NCBI GenBank assembly: GCA_043101605.1
Contig: JBICIG010000114.1
Coordinates: 1-7,368, forward strand
Source of the DNA: JBICIG01 sp043101605
GTDB lineage: Bacteria > Planctomycetota > Phycisphaerae > Phycisphaerales > UBA1924
Reading direction: 5' to 3'
Length of the DNA stretch: 7,368 bases
Of the stretch, positions 1 to 6,203 are shown piece after piece. Within the stretch, counting starts at the first letter, position 1, and each line of letters begins with the position of its first letter. Made by a program: the position numbers and the translations under genes. The notes under the pieces are model-generated. The model worked only from the letters and a program-made list of their open reading frames with translations, made no database searches and had not been told where the DNA came from.

Positions 1-18
1 CGTGTGCTCTTCCGATCT
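1..18. other. Illumina TruSeq adapter remnant at contig end
   Basis: Bases 1-18 read CGTGTGCTCTTCCGATCT, identical to the 3' end of the standard TruSeq read-2 adapter. On the minus strand they give AGATCGGAAGAGCACACG, the usual adapter read-through sequence. An 18-base exact match placed precisely at the window edge is not a chance event. These bases are a library artefact and not genomic. The junction lies between bases 18 and 19 and cuts the last gene (773-19). Any residues translated beyond base 19 of that gene, reading R-D-R-K-S-T, come from the adapter. Confidence 0.96.
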
Positions 19-773
19 CTGATCCTTGCAATCGGTATCGGAATCGCCAGCGTCACGAAGAGCACGCCCGGCCAGATCACATCCCGACCCGGTGGGGGCA
101 GCTCTCCCGCAGAGACATGCTCGGTGCCCGGGGTGAGTGCATCGCGCGAACGCGACGGCGTTGACCGGGGCGTGCCCGGTTGCTCGGGTCGGGCGTGCGT
201 CAGGCGAGAAACGGCGGCGGCGACCGACTCTGAACGAATGCCACGCGAATGCGCCAACATCGCGAGCTTGCGGAGCGACTGTCGATTCCAACCGCCGTTC
301 TGTGCGAGCACGAGGATCGCGTCGTGTTCGAGGGCGACCAGGTCCTGCCTGGGAATCGACGGGAGCGTGGACACCGATCCCGGACCCGCATCGCCGAGAG
401 TCTTGGGCGCGTCGGCGGGTGACGCCGAATGGGCGGCCGGTGCGGTCGTCGACGACGACGAAGTCGGCTGCTCCCGGGCCGGTCCGCGCGGTGCGCTGCG
501 CGTCGTGCTGCTGCTCCAGCGCACGAGCAGATGCCGGCGTGTCGCGGGATCGAGCAACTGGGCCGCCGCGGCGTGCAACGCCAGACGCACCTCGTCGGCT
601 TGCGGCGATTCGCTCTGCGGATGCTCGTCGATCTTCGCCAGACGCTGACGCAGTGCTTCGAGGACCACATCATCTTTGCATGGCGTGACGGGAATGCCCA
701 GCAGCGCAAACGGGCCTCCGCCCGCGGCCTGCTCCCCAAGGAACATCGAGACACCGGAGGCGGGGCCGCTCAT
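19..773 (-). CDS. Degenerate DnaJ-like domain protein with membrane helix, 3' end missing
   Basis: This frame starts at ATG 773-771 and stays open through the window edge, giving about 251 genomic residues before the adapter. The start overlaps the TGA of the 887-residue gene upstream as ATGA and follows an ideal GGAGGT ribosome site. Residues 20-84 resemble a J domain: an aromatic-hydrophobic start (PFALLGIP), a helix (VVLEALRQRLAKI), a loop with HPQ at 51-53, a second helix (ADEVRLALHAAAAQLL), then the DPATRRHL ending typical of J domains. The catalytic HPD is therefore HPQ, so normal Hsp70 stimulation is doubtful. Residues 86-140 are a Ser/Thr/Ala/Pro linker. Residues 143-193 form a second helical segment around an NGGW motif (159-162). 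A hydrophobic run from about 232 to 248 looks like a membrane helix and is cut by the adapter. The reading frame is sure; the J-domain relation is inference from pattern. Confidence 0.82.
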
Positions 774-3433
774 CCCCCACCTCCGGGCGAGAGCAGCCCG
801 AGCGAACCGGCCAATTCGCGCAAGTTCCGGCTCCATGGCTCGGGCCCAAAGCTCGGGTGGAGCACCATGAACTGCCGCATCGCGTCGACGGCGCGCTCGC
901 GGTCGCTCGACGCGAGCAGGCGGAGCGATTCGTAGCGGGCCCGGTACCACGCGTCCGACCCGCTCTGCGATGCGGCCAGAAGCAGCCGCCACGACTCGAG
1001 CGCACCCGCCGCGTTGCCCGAACCCTCGGCGAGCCTCGCGTGACGCAGCAGTGATTCCTCCGCCAGCAGCCCGGAACGGATGATGGCTTCGTCGTGACGG
1101 ATCGCCAGTTCCCGCCCGAGTTCATCGCCTTCACGCCGCCAAAGTTCATCGCCCGCCCGGGCGACACGCTGGGCGACGGTTCGGAGTTCCGGATCGGCGA
1201 TGCCTTCCTCGTCATCGATGCGGTCTGCCGTCAGCCGCGAGCCATGCCGCAGCAACTCACGGCATGCTTCGAGGTCTTCGGGATCATCGAGCCACGCGCT
1301 GGCGGCTCTTCGATAGAGCAGGGTGCGTGCGGCGTCGGCGTAGCGCCCTCCGAGCCCGTCGAGTTCGGCCAGCGCCGAGTCGGTCTCGCCGGCGTCGTTG
1401 GCGACCAGCGCGATCTGCAGACGCCGGAACGCGAGCTCTCCGGCCACCGGCGTGAGATCCAGGTCCGCGATCTCCGCCAGCCGCTTGAGTTCATCGAGCA
1501 CCCGCCGCGCGAGCGAGAGGTCGGGCGTCTCACTGCTGAGGATCGCATCGAGTAGCTGCCGATGACGCACGACCGTCTCGGCAGCACGCTCGGCGAGTTC
1601 GTTCGACTCGATGGCCTGCCTCGCGTCGCTCCGGACCACTTCCGCGGCGACCGCGACGAAGCGTTCGGCGGCGAAGCTCCGGTCCTTCTCGGGCGCCTCT
1701 CGATAGGCGCGATAGAGAAGGTCGGCCGCACGACGCCGGGCCGCGTCATAGAGGGGCGACTGAGGATCGACGCCGAGCAGCACATTCGCCGCGTCCGCGG
1801 GAGGCATCAGGTCGGCTCCGGCCCGCCGCATCAGCAGGCTGGCGGATCGATCGTCGGCCGGGAATCGTTCCAGAAAGCGGGCCGAGAGCTCGGTGAGCCT
1901 GTCGGAATCCTCCAGCGTCCCCCGCTCCTTGGCCCGTTCGAGCGCGACGATCGCGAACCAGATCGCCTCACGGGCGATCTCGGGCGAAGCGTCGAGCGAA
2001 GCGGCTCGCTCGAACTCCGCTGCCGCCTCGGCAAGCCGCCCGCCGTAGTACAACGCCAGCCCGTGCTGCACGCCCGCCCGCGCGAGCTCTCCCGGGAAGC
2101 GCCCGGCATCCTCGGAGCCGATGGCTTCGGCGAGGACCTCCGCGGCCGATGCATACGCCTCTCGCAGCGACGGATCATCGGTCGGTTCGTCGGCGTCCCG
2201 GCCCGACTCGCGATGAGCACGCCGGGCGTCGTCGAGTTCCTTCAAGCCGCGCGCGTAGCGCACGATGAACCCGTCCTGACCGATCGGCGTCGCCCCGTAC
2301 CGATCCATCAGATCGAGCACATGCGAGATCTCGCCCTGACGGACCAGCTCGCCCAGCGCCGTCTGCGCGAGCGCCTCAATCAGCTCCAGCCGGTCTTCTC
2401 TTCGCGGCCCCTCCGACGCGGCTTCGAGCGTGAGAACCGCGAGCAGGCGGGCTTCGAGCGGATCGAGCGATGCGTCCCCCGTCCGTCGCTCTCGCTCGCG
2501 GAGCATCCACTCGATGTCCGCCCATCGCCGTGCGCCCGCGTACACGACCATCCGCCGGGCGAACAGCGATTCCTTGATCTCTGGGGACGCCTCAGGAGCG
2601 CTCCGAACCGCTTCCATCCACCGCAGCGCCGACTCGTCCTCACCGCGTAAGCCGAAGCAGAGCGCCACGCCCACCGCGGCCCGGCTGACATGATCGAACC
2701 GGTAGTAGCTGGGCGGCATGCCTTCGACCGTGGGGACCTTCTCGCCCGATGCGTTGAGCAACCAGCCAAAGTCTCGGACGGCTTCGAGCGCGGGCGCCGA
2801 CACATCATTGATCAGCGCGAGGTAGTAGTTCGACCAACCGGCGTAGTACATCGCGATGGAGCGCTGGCGGAGCGCCTCGGCGAGTTGCTCCTCGATCACC
2901 GCGTCATCGCTCTCTCGACCGCGGCGTTCGAGCTCGCGCAGCCGCTCCACGCGGCGGTGCAGGTCCGTGCCGATCGCCTGAAACGAATCGCGCGTCGAGC
3001 TGAGGATCCGATTGGCCTCTTCGAGTTCGCCCGGCTGCGTCATCCGTAGCCGGTGGCGTTCGGCGATGCGCTCGGCCTCGAGATACCGCACCTTCTCGAG
3101 GCTCAGCCGCAGCTCATGGGTCTGCGCGTCGGGCACCTCGACCAGCAGCGATCGGGCGAGTTCCTCCACCTCTCGGCGTTCTTCGGGCGAGACCGCGTTG
3201 GTCAGCCAACGGACATAGATCGCCCCGAGTTGCTGGGCGAGTTCCCGCTTCTCGTCGCCCGCCGCCGACTCGAGCTGATCCCGCAGGTGCCGCGCGAGCG
3301 CCTCGTCCAACTCAAGACGCTCCAGATACGACGCCACGGGATCGCCCGGAACTTCGGGCTGGGCCGCGGGCAGCGCCGCTGCGACCACGAGCCCGCACGC
3401 CGCGATCGGGATGGTTCTAGTCCTTCGGGACAT
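770..3433 (-). CDS. Large exported helical-repeat (TPR-like) protein, 887 aa
   Basis: I do not recognise a named family. The N-terminus is a Sec signal: basic MSRRTRT, a hydrophobic core at about 8-22, and likely cleavage near residues 23-25 (LPAAQ). The remaining roughly 860 residues look almost wholly helical and rich in Ala, Glu, Arg and Leu. TPR-like helix pairs are clearest near 454-487 (HGLALYYGGRLAEAAAEFERA), and also near 250-285 and 793-826. A charged, probably coiled-coil region spans about 115-190. An acidic linker lies near 410-422. No catalytic motif or membrane helix was found after the signal. The start ATG at 3433 overlaps the preceding ExbD gene by 17 bases and has GAAGG six bases upstream. 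The stop forms ATGA with the next start. It is probably a periplasmic scaffold or adaptor working with the ExbB-ExbD-ExbD complex. Export is well supported; the partner assignment rests on context only. Confidence 0.92.
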   Translation of the reverse strand: MSRRTRTIPIAACGLVVAAALPAAQPEVPGDPVASYLERLELDEALARHLRDQLESAAGDEKRELAQQLGAIYVRWLTNAVSPEERREVEELARSLLVEVPDAQTHELRLSLEKVRYLEAERIAERHRLRMTQPGELEEANRILSSTRDSFQAIGTDLHRRVERLRELERRGRESDDAVIEEQLAEALRQRSIAMYYAGWSNYYLALINDVSAPALEAVRDFGWLLNASGEKVPTVEGMPPSYYRFDHVSRAAVGVALCFGLRGEDESALRWMEAVRSAPEASPEIKESLFARRMVVYAGARRWADIEWMLRERERRTGDASLDPLEARLLAVLTLEAASEGPRREDRLELIEALAQTALGELVRQGEISHVLDLMDRYGATPIGQDGFIVRYARGLKELDDARRAHRESGRDADEPTDDPSLREAYASAAEVLAEAIGSEDAGRFPGELARAGVQHGLALYYGGRLAEAAAEFERAASLDASPEIAREAIWFAIVALERAKERGTLEDSDRLTELSARFLERFPADDRSASLLMRRAGADLMPPADAANVLLGVDPQSPLYDAARRRAADLLYRAYREAPEKDRSFAAERFVAVAAEVVRSDARQAIESNELAERAAETVVRHRQLLDAILSSETPDLSLARRVLDELKRLAEIADLDLTPVAGELAFRRLQIALVANDAGETDSALAELDGLGGRYADAARTLLYRRAASAWLDDPEDLEACRELLRHGSRLTADRIDDEEGIADPELRTVAQRVARAGDELWRREGDELGRELAIRHDEAIIRSGLLAEESLLRHARLAEGSGNAAGALESWRLLLAASQSGSDAWYRARYESLRLLASSDRERAVDAMRQFMVLHPSFGPEPWSRNLRELAGSLGLLSPGGGG
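779..784 (-). promoter_or_regulatory. Ribosome binding site of the J-like gene
   Basis: The minus strand reads GGAGGT, then five G bases, then ATG at 773-771. It is the strongest Shine-Dalgarno match in the cluster and fixes the start of the J-like gene. It lies inside the last codons of the upstream gene, whose Gly-rich C-terminus (S-P-G-G-G-G) is what this G-rich stretch encodes. Confidence 0.75.
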
Positions 3434-3836
3434 AAGTGACCTTCGTAAACCCCGCGTCCTTGCACGCCTGCAGCGCCGCCGCCGCCCACTCCACCGGCAC
3501 CAGGTTCGACACCCGCACGAACACGCCCGCGTCCTTGGGCAACTGGCTCAGCACGGAAACAAGCTCCGGCTTCGTCGGGATCGCGCGATCCCCGATCTGG
3601 AACACCGGGCCGCCGGGGCCCATCTCCACCAGCACGATCTGCGGCTGCAGATCCGCGGCCGTGCTCGAACCCTCCTGGTCAACCTGCAGCCCCGCGCCGA
3701 GGTCCGCTTCGGGAGCCGACATCGATGCGGTGACCATGAAGAAGATGAGCAGCAGAAACACGACATCGATCATGCTGGTCATGGGCAGCGTGCCATCGAA
3801 CGCCGAGCCGCGGTGCCGAGGGTTCTTGAACTTCAT
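3417..3836 (-). CDS. exbD: ExbD/TolR-family biopolymer transport subunit (second copy), 139 aa
   Basis: The symbol is family level only. ExbD/TolR proteins pair with ExbB/TolQ and carry the membrane aspartate that takes part in proton flow. The short basic N-terminus (MKFKNPRHRG) is cytoplasmic. The motif PMTSMIDVVFLLLIFFMVT at about 18-36 is the family's signature membrane helix, with the key Asp at residue 24. Residues 40-139 are the periplasmic domain, including the usual ending in which a helix (VEWAAAALQACKDAGF) is followed by a strand (KVTYV). Length is normal for the family. The start ATG at 3836 overlaps the TGA of the first ExbD gene (ATGA) and has a G-rich stretch upstream. An upstream ATG at 3872 would add 12 residues that do not fit the family and would lengthen the overlap. 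It differs clearly from the first copy in the periplasmic part, so it is a diverged paralogue and not a recent duplicate. Confidence 0.95.
   Translation of the reverse strand: MKFKNPRHRGSAFDGTLPMTSMIDVVFLLLIFFMVTASMSAPEADLGAGLQVDQEGSSTAADLQPQIVLVEMGPGGPVFQIGDRAIPTKPELVSVLSQLPKDAGVFVRVSNLVPVEWAAAALQACKDAGFTKVTYVPKD
3440..3444 (-). promoter_or_regulatory. Ribosome binding site of the 887-residue gene
   Basis: The minus strand reads GAAGG, six bases, then ATG at 3433-3431. It supports the chosen start, although this makes the overlap with the upstream ExbD gene 17 bases, longer than the 1-4 base overlaps elsewhere in the cluster. The signal peptide begins directly at this ATG, and no later in-frame ATG would keep it. 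Confidence 0.6.
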
Positions 3837-4264
3837 CCCGCGCCCCCCGGCGACTCGGTTGCCAGCTTCCATCCGCGCAGCCCGAGCCCGGTGAGCCGCC
3901 CGGCCACGCGGTTGATGTGCAGCGACTCGACCTTCCGATCCGCCCGGAGCAGCACGGTCACGAGAGCGGGATCACCCCCGGCGTTGCGGATCTCGGCCTC
4001 GACCACCGACACAAGCTCGGAGATCTCCACCGCGTTGCCCTCGATTCGCAGCAAACCCGTCGCGTCGATGTCGATCGTGACGGTCGAGGGTGCGGTGATC
4101 TTGGTCTCGTCGCCCTTCTCCTCGGGAAGATCGACGGGCGTGCGAGCCATCTGCGCGAACTGCGAAGTGTACATGAAGAAGATGATCAACTGCAGAACGA
4201 CATCGATCATCGGCGTCATGTCGAAGCCGTGGCGCTTCTTCGCGTTGGGCGGGCTGAACCTCAT
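3833..4264 (-). CDS. exbD: ExbD/TolR-family biopolymer transport subunit (first copy), 143 aa
   Basis: The symbol is family level only. The N-terminus (MRFSPPNAKKRHGF) is short and basic, placing it in the cytoplasm. The membrane helix at about 17-34 carries MTPMIDVVLQLIIFFMYTS, with the conserved proton-relay Asp at residue 21. Residues 38-143 are periplasmic: a strand region (TVTIDIDATGLLRIEG), a helix (ISELVSVVEAEIRNAG), then VTVLLRADRKV and a final helix-strand unit, all as expected for ExbD. Length is typical. The start ATG at 4264 overlaps the TGA of the ExbB-family gene by four bases (ATGA). A GGAGGG lies 11 bases upstream, rather far for a ribosome site, so translational coupling is likely. 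The frame is open upstream to 5293, but that stretch is antisense-like, low-quality Arg-rich coding. The protein should form a hetero-oligomer with the ExbB-family subunit, perhaps with the second ExbD in the same pore. Confidence 0.95.
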   Translation of the reverse strand: MRFSPPNAKKRHGFDMTPMIDVVLQLIIFFMYTSQFAQMARTPVDLPEEKGDETKITAPSTVTIDIDATGLLRIEGNAVEISELVSVVEAEIRNAGGDPALVTVLLRADRKVESLHINRVAGRLTGLGLRGWKLATESPGGAG

Positions 4265-5064
4265 CGGGCGGCCGGCCCTCCGGCGTTCCCGGGTCTCGCG
4301 GGAGTCGCGGCGGGCTTGGGCGCCGCCGCCGGCGGCGTGGGTACGCGCCCGCCCCGCTGCGCCCCGGCCGTCTCGAGATGCACCGCCAGTTCCTCGGTCG
4401 TCTCGGCGACGATGCCGACGAGGTGGTCGATCCGGTTGCGCAGGTACGAGAACGCCATCGTCGCCGGAATCGCCACGATCAGCCCCATCACCGTCGTGAT
4501 CAGCGCCTGCGAGATGCTCCCCGCGAGCAGGCTCGGCTTGGTGACCCCCTCGGTCAGGCTGATCGTGTCGAACGCGCCGACCATGCCCACGACCGTTCCC
4601 AGCAGCCCCAGCATCGGCGCGATCGACGCGATGACGCCGATCGCGTCGGTCGAGCGATACAGCCGGCTCGTCTCGGCCTGCCCCGATTCCTCCAGCGCCG
4701 ACTTGAGCTCCAGGAATCCGAACGGCGAGCGGGCACAACGCACCAGCGCCGAGCCGACCACACGCGTCAGGAATGACTCGTACTGCGGGTCGCGGCAGAG
4801 CGTGATCGCGCCACGGACATCGTGCCGCGACAGCTTGGCGTCGAGCGCCTGGACGATCTCCGGCGGGGCGAGGCGGTTCAGCCGCAACCGCACGAGCTGC
4901 GTGATGATCAGCCCCACCGCAATGAACGACAGCACGATGATGACATAGCCGATCTCGCGCCCGCTGCGGATGTAGTCCAGCAGCGACTTGGAGGTCTCCA
5001 CGGCCGCGTCCTGCTGGGCCAGGAGCACCGAGAAATCGAGAAGCCGGTCGAAGGATTCGCTCAT
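4261..5064 (-). CDS. exbB: MotA/TolQ/ExbB-family proton channel subunit, 267 aa
   Basis: The symbol is family level only. These inner-membrane proteins form the pentameric channel around ExbD/TolR helices and convert proton flow into mechanical work. Three membrane helices are visible: about 38-58 (GYVIIVLSFIAVGLIITQLV), 142-164 and 183-206. The second contains SIAPMLGLLGTVVGMVGAF with the conserved Thr at 157. The third contains SQALITTVMGLIVAIPA with Thr 190-191, matching the polar residues that line TolQ/ExbB channels. The loop at about 60-140 is the cytoplasmic domain (GAITLCRDP...). The last 30 residues are an Ala/Pro/Gly tail outside the conserved domain. The start at 5064 overlaps the previous TGA as ATGA and has AGGGG four bases upstream. 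A start at 5160 would add 32 non-conserved residues. Two ExbD genes follow directly. Confidence 0.95.
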   Translation of the reverse strand: MSESFDRLLDFSVLLAQQDAAVETSKSLLDYIRSGREIGYVIIVLSFIAVGLIITQLVRLRLNRLAPPEIVQALDAKLSRHDVRGAITLCRDPQYESFLTRVVGSALVRCARSPFGFLELKSALEESGQAETSRLYRSTDAIGVIASIAPMLGLLGTVVGMVGAFDTISLTEGVTKPSLLAGSISQALITTVMGLIVAIPATMAFSYLRNRIDHLVGIVAETTEELAVHLETAGAQRGGRVPTPPAAAPKPAATPARPGNAGGPAAR

Positions 5065-6203
5065 GACGCCCCTGTCTCGCGGGTGCGGTCGTCGCGCCCG
5101 CCCCATTGCATCGCCGACCCCGGGGCGCCGCGCCCCCGGATCGCATCGAGCCCCTCCCACCGCAACGCGGGATGGCCCGGAAAAAGCACCTCGAGTTCCG
5201 ACAGCACGCGCATCGCGCCGCGGGCATCGCCCTGGTCGTGCAGAGCCCGCGCCGCGAACGCCAAGCCCAACCCGGCGAGGTAAGGCGACTCACGCGCCGA
5301 AAGCGCCGGCACGCGGAGCAGCGACACCACGCCGCGCAGCCGATCGTCTTCCGGCGCGTTGCCCACCAGGCTCAGCCCCGTGCCCAGATCGGCCCAGCTC
5401 TCGATCCAGGTCGCCGGCCGCTCCTCGCGCAACACCCGCAACGCCGCCCTCCCGGCGAGCCGATCCTCGGCACGCTCGGACTGGCACAGCACCATCGCCC
5501 GCACCAGCCGCACGCCGAAGTCCGACGAATCCGCGCCCGGTAGCACCCCGTCGGAGCCGACCGACTCGCCGGCCGCGGCCCGGTACAACTCCAGCAGCAT
5601 AAACGCCCGCTCGGCTCCCGCGCCGCGCTGTTCATCATCCTCGGTGACCCATGGCTCGTTGGCGAGCAAGGCCGCCGCCGCCTCGCCCAGCCAGATCGGA
5701 GGCAGCGACGGGATGAGCCCCGTCTCGCGATCGACGAGGCTCGACGCCGACCCTGGCTCCCCGGCAACGAGCATGCCGATCCACGCCTGCACCGCCGCGG
5801 CCCGCGCCCCGCGCCGCAGCCGGCACCGGAACAAACCCTCGCAGACCACCGCAGGCGTTGCGCCCTGGCGGCCGCCGTAGATCGTAAAGAGTTCCTCGAA
5901 CAGCGGCTCGGCGGCGACGGCATCGCCCCGCGCCAGCCGCGTCCGTGCTCGCCAGGCTTTCTCCGCGTATTCGCCGAACAGCGCCGCGCTCTCGGCGAAC
6001 TCGCCGCGAACCTCCGCCACCCGACTCCAGTCGATCTGCACCGGCTCGCCCTGATCCGAGCGAACTTCGACGCCGTCGAGCGACACGCCGAGCACCCGCG
6101 TCGCATCGATCTCGCCGCCGTCGCGGAGCAAGACCTGCGCCGGCGCCACCCCGAGCGAGCCGGCCGCGACCATCGCCGCCCATGCCCCGACGCGTCGCCC
6201 CAT
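5061..6203 (-). CDS. Exported helical protein with small N-terminal beta-type domain, 380 aa
   Basis: I do not recognise a named family. Residues 1-22 are a signal peptide: basic MGRR, a hydrophobic core (VGAWAAMVAAGSLGV), and a textbook Ala-Pro-Ala cleavage site before Q23. Residues 24-68 look like short strands (VLLRDGGEIDATRVLGVSLD, GVEVRSD, PVQIDWSRVAEVRG), a small SH3- or Sm-like barrel pattern often seen in planctomycete exported proteins (impression, not proven). From about 70 to 350 the protein is helical and Ala/Leu/Arg-rich, resembling TPR or solenoid repeats; the clearest pair is near 308-342 (LGLAFAARALHDQGDARGAM). The charged C-terminal tail is unstructured. The start ATG at 6203 overlaps the vWA stop as TGATG. 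The same frame extends upstream to 6518, but that part is antisense-type Arg-rich sequence within the vWA gene and lacks the signal. It is likely a periplasmic partner of the vWA protein or stator, by context only. Confidence 0.9.
   Translation of the reverse strand: MGRRVGAWAAMVAAGSLGVAPAQVLLRDGGEIDATRVLGVSLDGVEVRSDQGEPVQIDWSRVAEVRGEFAESAALFGEYAEKAWRARTRLARGDAVAAEPLFEELFTIYGGRQGATPAVVCEGLFRCRLRRGARAAAVQAWIGMLVAGEPGSASSLVDRETGLIPSLPPIWLGEAAAALLANEPWVTEDDEQRGAGAERAFMLLELYRAAAGESVGSDGVLPGADSSDFGVRLVRAMVLCQSERAEDRLAGRAALRVLREERPATWIESWADLGTGLSLVGNAPEDDRLRGVVSLLRVPALSARESPYLAGLGLAFAARALHDQGDARGAMRVLSELEVLFPGHPALRWEGLDAIRGRGAPGSAMQWGGRDDRTRETGAS
5069..5073 (-). promoter_or_regulatory. Ribosome binding site of the ExbB-family gene
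   Basis: The minus strand reads AGGGG, four bases, then ATG at 5064-5062. It supports this start over the in-frame ATG at 5160, together with the ATGA overlap with the upstream stop. Confidence 0.5.

Noticed and set aside
3380..3433. Possible lipoprotein signal (I-A-A-C at residues 10-13) in the 887-residue protein
   Set aside because: The Cys falls near the start of the hydrophobic core, only about six hydrophobic residues in, and the core continues after it. A normal signal peptidase I site near residues 23-25 fits better.
1562..4948. Long plus-strand open frames (for example 1562-2650, 3411-4499, 3917-4948)
   Set aside because: They lie antisense to well-supported minus-strand genes, are rich in Arg, Pro and Ser, and show no domain or signal. 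Long open antisense frames are expected at this base composition.
3417..5064. Identification as Zorya-type defence (ZorAB-like stator) or flagellar MotAB
   Set aside because: The two small subunits are ExbD-sized with no OmpA-like peptidoglycan domain, and no helicase, nuclease or other defence gene is present in the window.
3833..5293. A 486-codon minus frame covering the first ExbD gene
   Set aside because: Only the part from 4264 is ExbD. The upstream part overlaps the ExbB-family gene in another frame and is Arg/Gly-rich noise.
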